Of a stretch of DNA of 64,000 bases, positions 56,208-64,000 are shown one piece after another. Source of the DNA: Phaeovibrio sulfidiphilus (GTDB lineage: Bacteria; Pseudomonadota; Alphaproteobacteria; Rhodospirillales; Rhodospirillaceae); assembly GCF_014861485.1 (NCBI RefSeq), contig NZ_JACZHT010000001.1, positions 186,001 through 250,000 of the forward strand, given 5' to 3'. The position numbers and the translations under genes are program-made. Each line of letters begins with the position of its first letter. Positions within the stretch are counted from its first letter, which is position 1. Below the pieces are notes generated by a model, which was given only the letters and a program-made list of their open reading frames with translations, was not told the DNA's origin and did no database searches.

Positions 56208-59200
56208 CTACCAGGAGTACATCACGCGCGCGGTCCCGCCGTAGCTCTCCCGCTGGCCCATCGAGCCCTGGAAGCCGGCACCCACAGACAGGTTCTCCAG
56301 CGCGGCCCACTGGACACCGACCTCGCCGATCCCCGTATGGCCCTTGATGTCGATGGCCGGGATGTGCGCGACGTTGGCGGAGCCGGTCAGGCGCGCCGTA
56401 CCCTGCTGTTTGCCGTCGAACTCATACTCCCACGCGCCGCCGACATAGCCCTTCAGACTGGGCAGGAAGGCGTGCGACAGGCGGGCCCCCAGGCGCGAGC
56501 GCACGGACAGGGAGCTGTCGAAGCGCAGTTCCTCGCCGGCCGTGTCGGTCGCCGTGTCCGACCCCATGCGGGTGAACAGGCCCCTCGCATAGACGTCCAC
56601 CGCACCGTCCTGCCAGGTATCGAGCACAGCACCGACGCCCACGTGACCGCCCACATACAGGGCAGACGAGTCAAAGTCGGTCGCGGACTGGTGCCCCTTG
56701 TACTCGGTGTCCACGGTACCCGCCCGGAACGAGGCCTCGCCGTAGATCCCGCTGCAGCAGAACTCGTGACGGGCCACAAGCGCACCGCCGTAGTAGCGGG
56801 AGTCGGTTTTGCCGTTGAACGCCCCGCGCCAGGCAAAGGCGTTGTTCAGGTCGTAGCCGCCCCAGCCCGCCTCGAACAGGAGCCCCACGGTGGTGCGGCC
56901 CTGCGTGTGGTCGATGGCGACCCCGGGCCCTGCCGCCAGGCTGAAGCCCGTACCGGAGACGCTGGAGCCGGTGTCCACCGCCCGGTGGCCTCCGCCCGTG
57001 GCCACCAGGGCCACGCCCCGGACGCCCTTCGCCGGATCGCAGGTGCCCAGGGGAAGGGCGTTGTCCACCATGTCCGCAGCGAGATCCTGCCCCTGGTTCA
57101 GCAGGGTCTCGGACGCCGTACGGGCCTGAAGCGCGGACTTGCCGAGGTCAGCGGCGATACCGCGGAACTCGAGAATGACCGAGTCATTGGTGCCCCAGTC
57201 GCGAACCGCGTCGGAGGCATCGTTGTTGCCGTAACCGACCGCGTACACGCCCTCGAGGAAGCCCCGGTACCCCCAGGAGCGGGCGCCCACGGTGGCGGTC
57301 CGGTCGCCCTCGAAGGTCTGGCCCCGAATCGTGGACAGGTCGCTGTTGATGTTGTCCACCAGCGTCAGGCGCGGAGCGTGAAGCCCCCTCGCCCCGTAGT
57401 CCTTGCGCAGGGTCTCCATCCGGTCGATGCCGGCCAGGGACTGGCTCAGGTCCACGGTCCAGTCCCGGTCAAAGTGGACCGTGATGCCCTGGGGCGCGTT
57501 GCCGTTCACCTCCAGCATCACAATGCCGTTGCCACCACGATCGGTGACCAGCCGGTTCTTCGCCCCGGTGCTGTCGTTGGCGTAGCGCTGGCCGTCGTAG
57601 TGGGCCATCCAGGCGTCGGCAAAGGCAATCCGGTCGGGAAGGTCGTTGGAGAGGTGGAACCGGGCCCGGTCAACCGTCAGGGCCGCGCCCGCACTGGAGG
57701 TCGCGGTGTTGGTCAGACGGGCCGAGGTGTGGTAGTCGCGGAACATGTCCCCCACCTCCAGATGGCCACCGAACGCGTAGTTGCCCGCGCCGCCGGCGCC
57801 CGCCATGTCGCCCCTCAGCACGGTCTGGGAGCCGGAGCCCAGCGCCAGGGAGCCAAAGGCCACGCCGCGAGCCGACCGGTCCTTGAGGTTGCCCGCCACC
57901 GCACCGCTGAAGTCCAGCGTGGTCGAGGTGATCTGGATCGGGTTCTCGATCCAGTCCCGGGACACGGTGTTCGTGGTCCCGACGTGGATCCGATCCGCCC
58001 ACAGGTCGGCGCGGCCCCGGGTGCCCTTGTTGTCATCCACCGTGATGGCAATGCTGTTCGGGCCCGAGTAGCGGTTGTCCACAATGTGCAAGGTACCGGG
58101 CACCGACAGGCGGCGCCAGTCCGTGGTCTCCGCCGCGGCGACGGTTTTCAGATCGCGCCCGGTATCGATCACCCAGTCCTTGCGGATCTCGAAGCTGCGA
58201 ACCGTGGCCTGGAGGGTGTTCTTCTTGTCCGCGGCGGTCACGATACCCAGATCATAGGTCGCGTCCGCCACGTTGCCCCAGCTGTCCCCGAGGGTGCCCG
58301 GGCCGCTGTGACCGGTGAAGGTCGAGCCCGCCGCGGTGTTGACCAGGTTCACGGCCTGGCCCGGGCGCACGTTGTCCGCCCCCAGGAGGGTGACCTTCGT
58401 GGTGTCGTTGATCGCCAGGCCGAAGGCATCCTTCGAGCCCGCATTCACCGCCAGGATCTGGGGCACGGGGCCCTCCGCCGGAACGAACGCCAGGTTCGCC
58501 ACATCAAAAACCGCCGTGCGCCCGACGCCCGACTGCTGGACGGCAACCACCTTGCCCTTGTCCGTGCGGGTCACGTCAAGCCGGTTGGCCGTGTTGACGC
58601 CGGCCCCGCTGATCGCGTTGGCCGCGTAGAGATGCCCCCCCGCCTGCCAGCTGTAGGCCACCGTCTCGTTGGCCGAGGCCAGCGACAGTGCGGTGCCCCC
58701 GTCCATACCCAGATTGGTGAAACCAACACGGAACGAACCCGGGTCGGTCTTCGGATCCACAACCGGGTCTTCGTTGAGGTTCACGGTGATGGCCTCCCGC
58801 ACCGCCACAAGGTTCGTGACCCTGGCCGACACCGATCCACCCCGCCGCTCAATGTCCAGGATCGCACCACCGCCCCCGTCCGTGCGCAGGATGGAGAGGT
58901 CCAGCGAGGCCGAGCCGCCCACCAGCCCCGCCACCGAGGCAAGGGCGGGTTCTGATCCAAACAGGGCCAACCCGTTGGCGGGACGCTTCATTTCATCATT
59001 ATATCCCCGAAGATCCGTAAGCGTGAGGGACTTGGCCTTCACAGAGACCGATCCGGCCGGGCTGGTCGCGAAACGACCGCCGCCAGCAACGATACGGACA
59101 CGATCCTGAGAGTAAATAAAACCCTCATCCGCTGAGAAGGTCACGTTTCCGGCTTTGCCATTCCGAGCGGGGATAGCCGTGTCCGACACGTCCTGGTCTC

Positions 59201-61580
59201 CGCCCGCGAACTGCGCCCCATACCCGAAGAAGGCCGCGCGCCCCGTGACAGAAACCGTCACGCTGCCGCCGTCCCCGCCGGCGAATCCCCCGGTTGGCCT
59301 GCCAGCGCTGCCCGCTGTAAAGACTCCATCTTTCTGAATATCAAGAACACCGGCGGTCAGATCGACCTTGCCGCCACGGGCACCGGCGACCTTCTCACCG
59401 GCAAGACCGCCGCGCCCGGCGCCATATCTGATCGCCCCATCAGCGCGGTAGGCGCGCCCCACAGATACCGAAACATCGCCGCCGTTTCCGCTCTTCCCGA
59501 TATCTGCCGGGCGAGGGTCCGACAACACGTCATTGTTCCCGCCATGCCCAGCCCAAACAACGTGATTTGCCGTGTCATTTGCCAGGAACTCGAAATCTCG
59601 CCCCACGTGCACGCCCACCGGCCCGGCATGGCCAGCGTTTCCTGTGGACTTCACCACACCGCCTGCGCCTGCAAGAATCTGAAACGCGGTGCCCAGACCA
59701 CCAGTTGGCCCGGCCCCTCCGACAACGTCCCGGGCGACCTTCACCTGGACAGCGCCCCCGTTTCCGCCAGTCCCGGCACCGAGAGAAGCGGAGGGATTGA
59801 ACGGCAGGCCCCAGAATTCGCCGATTTCGAGTGAACTCTTGTCGCCCAGGATCATGTCGGACAGGTAGGTCATCCGGATGTCACCGCCGTCACCACCCCG
59901 GGCGAGGCTGGTGGAAGTCTTCTCCGCGGTACCGCCGTAAGAATACTTAATCGAGAGCCCGTCCTTATAGTGCGCCGTGCCCTGATAGGTCTCCTCGATA
60001 TCGCCACCCCGACCGCCAACACCGGACGCCTGTGCCCCACCAAAGGGTGATCCCGACGATCCCCCCTGCCGCGCGTCAACAGTGTAGCGCCCCCCGACAT
60101 CCATCACCGTCCGGGTCAGGTGCGTGTTCGAGGCACCGAAAATGGCCGTGTAATGGCCACCCGCGCCACCACTGGCCCCCTGGACGCTGCCAGCCACTGC
60201 CTCGCCCCCCGCGCCGGCGTACACAGTCCCCCTCAAACCCACAACGGTCACGCCCCCCACGGTCACGGTCACGGCCCCGCCCTGACCTCCGCTCCCGCGA
60301 AGACCGCTGGCACCCCCATCTCCCGCAGCGGACCTTGAATACCCCGACTCCAAAACTATACTTCCGTCGTCGTAATAAAAATTGTTGACCCTCAAATCCC
60401 CGACCACGGTCAGGCGCGTGGATCCGGCCATGCCACCATGCCCGTCGGCGCTCAGATCAGAGCCCGTGCCGCCCGCGCCGCTTTTTACAGACAGCAGGCC
60501 GTGAACGGTCGCCTTGCCCGCTGTGACGTCAACCGTGGACCCGCTCCCGCCACTGCCCGTCGCACCGGCAGAAACCGAGCCACCCGCGCCAGAACCCACA
60601 ATAAATTGTGTTATACCGCCGAAGGGAGCGTGTCTGGAGCCGACCTCAATCTCGGCATAGCTCTCGGCTCTGGACATTGCGTCTCCGCCACGCCCGGGCC
60701 CGTTCGCGTCGCCCCCCGCAGCACCTTTGATTTCGGTCGTGCCCTTGACCGTGAGTTTCTTCGCAAAGGTTACCGTCCCCGTCCCGCCGGAGCCACCATC
60801 CCCCGCGTTGCCAGCCCCTCCCGAAACCGCACCGGACAGGTAATCCCCGGTAAACAGGACATCCTCGAGAAAATTGACCGTCACGGTGCCAAAACTGCTG
60901 CCAGTCTTCCGGGCCTCGGTGGCGTGCCCGTCGGCCGCCTTCTCATCAGCCGCGAACAGGCTGAAACCATACCCCTTGTCAGGATCGGAGGTATCGGCCG
61001 CATCAATCCGGCTCTGCACGGTCAGCGTCAGATCACCGCCCGTGCCCCCGAACCCGGTCATCGCTCCCGCACCAAGATGGAAACCAACCGTGTCCTGACC
61101 GCTCTCGTCCGCACTGGCGAAGTAAAGTGTCCCCTCACCCGAGCCAGCGGAAAGAGTCGCCGCTGCCGAGCCGCCCGGGCGATCCGAGTCACTGCCGCCC
61201 AGTGTCAGCGCAACCCCCTTGAGGCCATTGCCCGCCCCCTGCTGCGTATTCGCAAATCCGGTCCAGGACGCGTTTCCACCCCGCCCGTGTTGGGTTGCCG
61301 TACCCCCGGATACGGACAGGGAATCGCCGTCCTTCAGGTCTCCATAACCGTCGGTCGCCGGCGTCACAGCAATGTCGCCGCCATCACCCGTTGTTGGGGT
61401 CGTCCCCAACGTGGGACCAAATTGCCCCACAGATCCCATGGACGTTCCGTCCGAAGCCGCGTCACCGCCTGTGACCGTCCAGTCCGTTGCCCGCGCCTCA
61501 CCCGGGCAAAAAACCGGTACCGCCAACGCCAGCGCAAGCGCTGACACAACAACACCACTCCCTCTGAACGACCTGCGCAT
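56208..61580 (-). CDS. Giant autotransporter (AT2), Gly-rich passenger
   Basis: Autotransporter of 1790 residues, paralogue of AT1. A signal peptide (MRRSFRGSGVVVSALALALA, cleavage around ARA) precedes a Gly-rich passenger (about 34-850) with segments such as GNAGDGGSGGTGTV and GGAGGHYTAIFG, a beta-helix-like part (about 850-1450), and a C-terminal beta-barrel (about 1520-1790) ending in ARVMYSW. The ATG at 61580 has AAGGA seven to eight bases upstream. A long stretch upstream of the barrel, with NDSVILEFRGIAADLGKSAL and LQARTASETLLNQGQDL, is very similar in AT3, whereas the passenger's N-terminal half is not. Promoter region AT-rich. Function unknown. Confidence 0.9.
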   Translation of the reverse strand: MRRSFRGSGVVVSALALALAVPVFCPGEARATDWTVTGGDAASDGTSMGSVGQFGPTLGTTPTTGDGGDIAVTPATDGYGDLKDGDSLSVSGGTATQHGRGGNASWTGFANTQQGAGNGLKGVALTLGGSDSDRPGGSAAATLSAGSGEGTLYFASADESGQDTVGFHLGAGAMTGFGGTGGDLTLTVQSRIDAADTSDPDKGYGFSLFAADEKAADGHATEARKTGSSFGTVTVNFLEDVLFTGDYLSGAVSGGAGNAGDGGSGGTGTVTFAKKLTVKGTTEIKGAAGGDANGPGRGGDAMSRAESYAEIEVGSRHAPFGGITQFIVGSGAGGSVSAGATGSGGSGSTVDVTAGKATVHGLLSVKSGAGGTGSDLSADGHGGMAGSTRLTVVGDLRVNNFYYDDGSIVLESGYSRSAAGDGGASGLRGSGGQGGAVTVTVGGVTVVGLRGTVYAGAGGEAVAGSVQGASGGAGGHYTAIFGASNTHLTRTVMDVGGRYTVDARQGGSSGSPFGGAQASGVGGRGGDIEETYQGTAHYKDGLSIKYSYGGTAEKTSTSLARGGDGGDIRMTYLSDMILGDKSSLEIGEFWGLPFNPSASLGAGTGGNGGAVQVKVARDVVGGAGPTGGLGTAFQILAGAGGVVKSTGNAGHAGPVGVHVGRDFEFLANDTANHVVWAGHGGNNDVLSDPRPADIGKSGNGGDVSVSVGRAYRADGAIRYGAGRGGLAGEKVAGARGGKVDLTAGVLDIQKDGVFTAGSAGRPTGGFAGGDGGSVTVSVTGRAAFFGYGAQFAGGDQDVSDTAIPARNGKAGNVTFSADEGFIYSQDRVRIVAGGGRFATSPAGSVSVKAKSLTLTDLRGYNDEMKRPANGLALFGSEPALASVAGLVGGSASLDLSILRTDGGGGAILDIERRGGSVSARVTNLVAVREAITVNLNEDPVVDPKTDPGSFRVGFTNLGMDGGTALSLASANETVAYSWQAGGHLYAANAISGAGVNTANRLDVTRTDKGKVVAVQQSGVGRTAVFDVANLAFVPAEGPVPQILAVNAGSKDAFGLAINDTTKVTLLGADNVRPGQAVNLVNTAAGSTFTGHSGPGTLGDSWGNVADATYDLGIVTAADKKNTLQATVRSFEIRKDWVIDTGRDLKTVAAAETTDWRRLSVPGTLHIVDNRYSGPNSIAITVDDNKGTRGRADLWADRIHVGTTNTVSRDWIENPIQITSTTLDFSGAVAGNLKDRSARGVAFGSLALGSGSQTVLRGDMAGAGGAGNYAFGGHLEVGDMFRDYHTSARLTNTATSSAGAALTVDRARFHLSNDLPDRIAFADAWMAHYDGQRYANDSTGAKNRLVTDRGGNGIVMLEVNGNAPQGITVHFDRDWTVDLSQSLAGIDRMETLRKDYGARGLHAPRLTLVDNINSDLSTIRGQTFEGDRTATVGARSWGYRGFLEGVYAVGYGNNDASDAVRDWGTNDSVILEFRGIAADLGKSALQARTASETLLNQGQDLAADMVDNALPLGTCDPAKGVRGVALVATGGGHRAVDTGSSVSGTGFSLAAGPGVAIDHTQGRTTVGLLFEAGWGGYDLNNAFAWRGAFNGKTDSRYYGGALVARHEFCCSGIYGEASFRAGTVDTEYKGHQSATDFDSSALYVGGHVGVGAVLDTWQDGAVDVYARGLFTRMGSDTATDTAGEELRFDSSLSVRSRLGARLSHAFLPSLKGYVGGAWEYEFDGKQQGTARLTGSANVAHIPAIDIKGHTGIGEVGVQWAALENLSVGAGFQGSMGQRESYGGTARVMYSW

Positions 61581-62017
61581 ACCCTTGTCCTTTTTCCATG
61601 CTGTTCCGGATGACACGTCGAATGCGTCACGACGACCCCATTCGAAAACTCCTGTACTGAATTCGGTACATGAAAAACGCGCCGCAATCAAAGATTGTCG
61701 AGCTAACAGATCTCTATTCTCGAATCATGTGGCTTTATTGCAACGGTTATACAGTCATAAATTGTTCATATTATGCATGGTTTATTTACCTAAATTCACA
61801 GTTATTTCTATACCCTCATCTTTTATTTTCCACATGTCCGGTGTGATTAACCTTGCTCTTATACCCCAGCCCTGTATGGGTTGGGTGGTACGGCGCCCGA
61901 ACTCCGGACCTGTCGCCCCACCGCCACCAGGCACAAAAAAAAGGCGGCTCCCGAAGGAGCCGCCCGCTCGGATCCGAAGTTCCCGGTCTCTACCCGATGG
62001 ATCCGAAGATCCGGGGC
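61581..62017. promoter_or_regulatory. AT-rich region upstream of AT2
   Basis: A 437-bp gap between AT2 (minus) and the AT3 stop. The part 61690-61860 is strikingly AT-rich for this chromosome and is probably the AT2 promoter/regulatory region; several weak -10/-35 combinations exist and none was chosen. The AT3 terminator at 61935-61964 forms the rest. No gene seen. Confidence 0.5.
61935..61964 (-). terminator. Terminator of the third autotransporter gene
   Basis: The hairpin GGCGGCTCC/GGAGCCGCC (61943-61951 and 61956-61964) with CGAA loop and T-run on the minus strand (61942-61935), 53 bases after the AT3 stop codon. The distance matches that after AT1, which supports duplication of the whole 3' end. 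Confidence 0.93.
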
Positions 62018-64000
62018 CTACCACCTGTACATCACGCGAGCGGTCCCGCCGTAGCTGTCACGCTGGCCGACAGAGCCCTGGAAGCCGGCGCCCACAGACA
62101 GCGTCTCCAGCGCGGTCCACTGGACACCGACCTCACCGATACCGGTGTGCCCCATGACGTCGATGGCCGGGATGTGCGCAACGTTCGGAGAGCCGATCTT
62201 ACGGGCGGAACCCTTCTGGGTGCCGTCGAACTCGTACTCCCACGCCGCACCCACATAGCCCTTCAGACTGGGCAGGAAGGTGTGCGACAGGCGGGCACCG
62301 AGGCGCGAGCGGGCCGACAGGGAGCTGTCGAAGCGCAGTTCCTCGCCGGCCGTGTCGCTCGCCGTGTCCGACCCCATGTGGGCGAACAGGCCCTTCGCGT
62401 AGAGGTCGGCCTGGCCGTCCTGCCACGTGTCAACCAGCATGCCGAGGCCGACGTGACCGCCGACGTAGGTGGCGTCGGTGTCGAAGTTGGTCGCGGACTG
62501 GTGCCCCTCGTACTCCGCGTCAACGTAACCGGCGCGAACCGAGGCGTCGGCGTAGATGCCGTTGCAGAAGCTGTCGTGACGGACAACCAGCGCACCGCCG
62601 TAGTAGCTGGCGTCGGCCCTCCCGTTGAACGCACCGCGCCAGGCGAAGGCATTGTTCAGGTCATAGCCGCCCCAGCCGGCCTCGAACAGGACACCGACCG
62701 TCGTGCGGCCGTACTCGTGGTCGAGAGCAACTCCGGGACCAGCCGCCAGGCTGAAGCCCGTGCCCGAGACATCTGAGCCCGTCGTCACCCTGGAGTGGCC
62801 ACCGCCAACGGTAACCATGGCGACGGGCTGGATGCCCCTGGCCGGGTTGTAGGCGCCAAGCGGAAGCGCGGTGTCGAACGCATCCACCAGAAGATCCTGA
62901 CCCTGGTTCAGCAGGGTTTCGGACGCCGTGCGGGCCTGCAGCGCGGACGTGCCACGGTCAGCCGCGATACCGCGGAACTCAGCAATAACCGAGTCGTTGG
63001 TACCCCAGTCGCGGATCGTGTCGGTGGCGTCGTTGTTGCCGTAACCGACCGCGTACACGCCCTCGATGAAGCCCTGGTGAGCCCAGGAACGCGCCTCGAT
63101 GGTGGCGGCCCGGTCCTCGGAAAACGTCCTGCCGCGGATCGTGGACACATCACCCTGGATCCGGTCAACCAGCGTCAGGCGGGGGTTGATGCCCTTCTGA
63201 GCGTATTCCTTGCTCTTGCGCAGGCTCTCCATGTCGTCGATGGAGTCCAGACGCTGGCTCAGGTCGACAGACCGGTCGCGATCAAGGTGAACGATCGGAG
63301 CCGTGCCACCCACAACCTCAAGAGCCACGATGCCGTTGGCACCGGTCTCGGTCACGAGCTTGTTCTTCTTGCCATCGCTGCCGGTGGCAAGACGCTGGCC
63401 GTCAAACTTGGCCTGCCACGCGTCCGCCTCGGCGATACGACCCGGGAGGTCGTTCGACAGGTGGAACAGCGCCTCGTTCACGGTCAGAGCCTGACCCGGG
63501 GCAGTCGAGGTGATCGCCAGACGGGCCGATGTGTGGTAGCCGCGGAACATGTCCCCCACCTCCAGACGGCCGCCGAACGCGTAGTTGCCCGTCCCACCGG
63601 CGCCCGCCATGTCGCCCCTCACCACGGTCTGGGAGCCGGAGCCCAGCCACAGGGTGCTGAAGGCCACGCCGCGAGCCGACCGATCCTTGAGGTTGCCCGC
63701 AACCGCATTCTGGAAGTCCAGCGTGGTGGCCGTGATCTGGACCGGGTTCTCGATCCAGTCCCGGGACACGGTGTTCGTGGTCGCAACGTGGATACGATCG
63801 GCCCACAGGTCCGCACGACCGCGGGTGCCCTTGTTGTCATCGACCGTGATGGCGATGCTGTTCGGGCCCGAGTAGCGGTTGTCGACGATGGTCAGCGTTC
63901 CCGGAAGAGACAGGCGACGGACATCGTTCGCATCGGCCGTTGTCGTGGTCGTGAGATCACGATCGTTGTCGATCACCCAGTCCTTGCGGATCTCGAAGCC
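62018..64000 (-). CDS. Autotransporter (AT3), C-terminal part (start beyond window edge)
   Basis: The last 660 codons of a third autotransporter. The visible part runs from GFEIRKDWVIDNDRD through a beta-helix-like region with SLPGTLTIVDNRYSGPNSIA, a linker with AHQGFIEGVYAVGYGNNDA, and a C-terminal beta-barrel (from about 62830 down to 62021) ending in ARVMYRW. It is very close to AT2 over this whole length (for example NSIAITVDDNKGTRGRADLW in both) and slightly less close to AT1. The N-terminal passenger and signal peptide are outside the window. A terminator identical to those of its paralogues follows. Confidence 0.9.
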   Translation of the reverse strand, partial: GFEIRKDWVIDNDRDLTTTTTADANDVRRLSLPGTLTIVDNRYSGPNSIAITVDDNKGTRGRADLWADRIHVATTNTVSRDWIENPVQITATTLDFQNAVAGNLKDRSARGVAFSTLWLGSGSQTVVRGDMAGAGGTGNYAFGGRLEVGDMFRGYHTSARLAITSTAPGQALTVNEALFHLSNDLPGRIAEADAWQAKFDGQRLATGSDGKKNKLVTETGANGIVALEVVGGTAPIVHLDRDRSVDLSQRLDSIDDMESLRKSKEYAQKGINPRLTLVDRIQGDVSTIRGRTFSEDRAATIEARSWAHQGFIEGVYAVGYGNNDATDTIRDWGTNDSVIAEFRGIAADRGTSALQARTASETLLNQGQDLLVDAFDTALPLGAYNPARGIQPVAMVTVGGGHSRVTTGSDVSGTGFSLAAGPGVALDHEYGRTTVGVLFEAGWGGYDLNNAFAWRGAFNGRADASYYGGALVVRHDSFCNGIYADASVRAGYVDAEYEGHQSATNFDTDATYVGGHVGLGMLVDTWQDGQADLYAKGLFAHMGSDTASDTAGEELRFDSSLSARSRLGARLSHTFLPSLKGYVGAAWEYEFDGTQKGSARKIGSPNVAHIPAIDVMGHTGIGEVGVQWTALETLSVGAGFQGSVGQRDSYGGTARVMYRW

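Overview
The window is GC-rich (only a few short AT-rich patches) and reads as chromosome of an alphaproteobacterium, most likely a Rhodospirillales purple non-sulfur relative. The support is a RubisCO-like protein followed by a cupin, as in the Rhodospirillum rubrum methylthioadenosine-isoprenoid shunt, together with cytochrome c', alphaproteobacterial hisZ-purA linkage, a Bradyrhizobium NdvB-type glucan synthase and the ybgC-tolQRAB cluster. The species is inferred, not proven.

Layout. 1-12.5 kb: a minus-strand catabolic cluster under an IclR regulator (SDR, citryl-CoA-lyase-like protein, acyl-CoA dehydrogenase, NDP-forming acyl-CoA synthetase with a His/Cys-rich tail, MaoC hydratase, CitE-type lyase, class III CoA-transferase, mesaconyl-C4-CoA-hydratase-like protein, MFS carrier, second acyl-CoA dehydrogenase cut by the window edge). 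Together they can activate, dehydrogenate, hydrate and cleave a short branched or dicarboxylic acyl-CoA; the substrate is unresolved. 13-21 kb: a small membrane protein, a tail-anchored pseudokinase, hisZ-purA, cytochrome c' and a CHAP-domain cell-wall hydrolase. 21-26 kb (plus strand): a secreted unknown, a GH17-GT2 beta-glucan synthase and TspO. 26-30.5 kb (minus strand): the most interesting block, a translationally coupled operon RLP -> cupin -> MenG -> MenA, with argC 93 bp further on. It joins methylthioadenosine salvage to 1-deoxyxylulose 5-phosphate (an isoprenoid precursor) with the last two steps of menaquinone synthesis.

30.6-48.5 kb: housekeeping genes (glk, lipB, tRNA-Leu, enolase, ruvB-ybgC-tolQRAB without an adjacent pal, an acetate/succinate-type transporter with its own operator-like promoter, a lone cyclic-nucleotide-binding protein, queA-tgt, galE). 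48.9-64 kb: three tandem paralogous giant autotransporters on the minus strand (1970 and 1790 residues, the third cut by the window edge). They have Gly-rich passengers, very similar C-terminal beta-barrels and the same terminator hairpin after each gene.

Many intergenic gaps carry pairs or short arrays of GC-rich direct repeats, often with a 24-33 bp period, which no gene explains. All promoter and operator calls were made by eye and are tentative.
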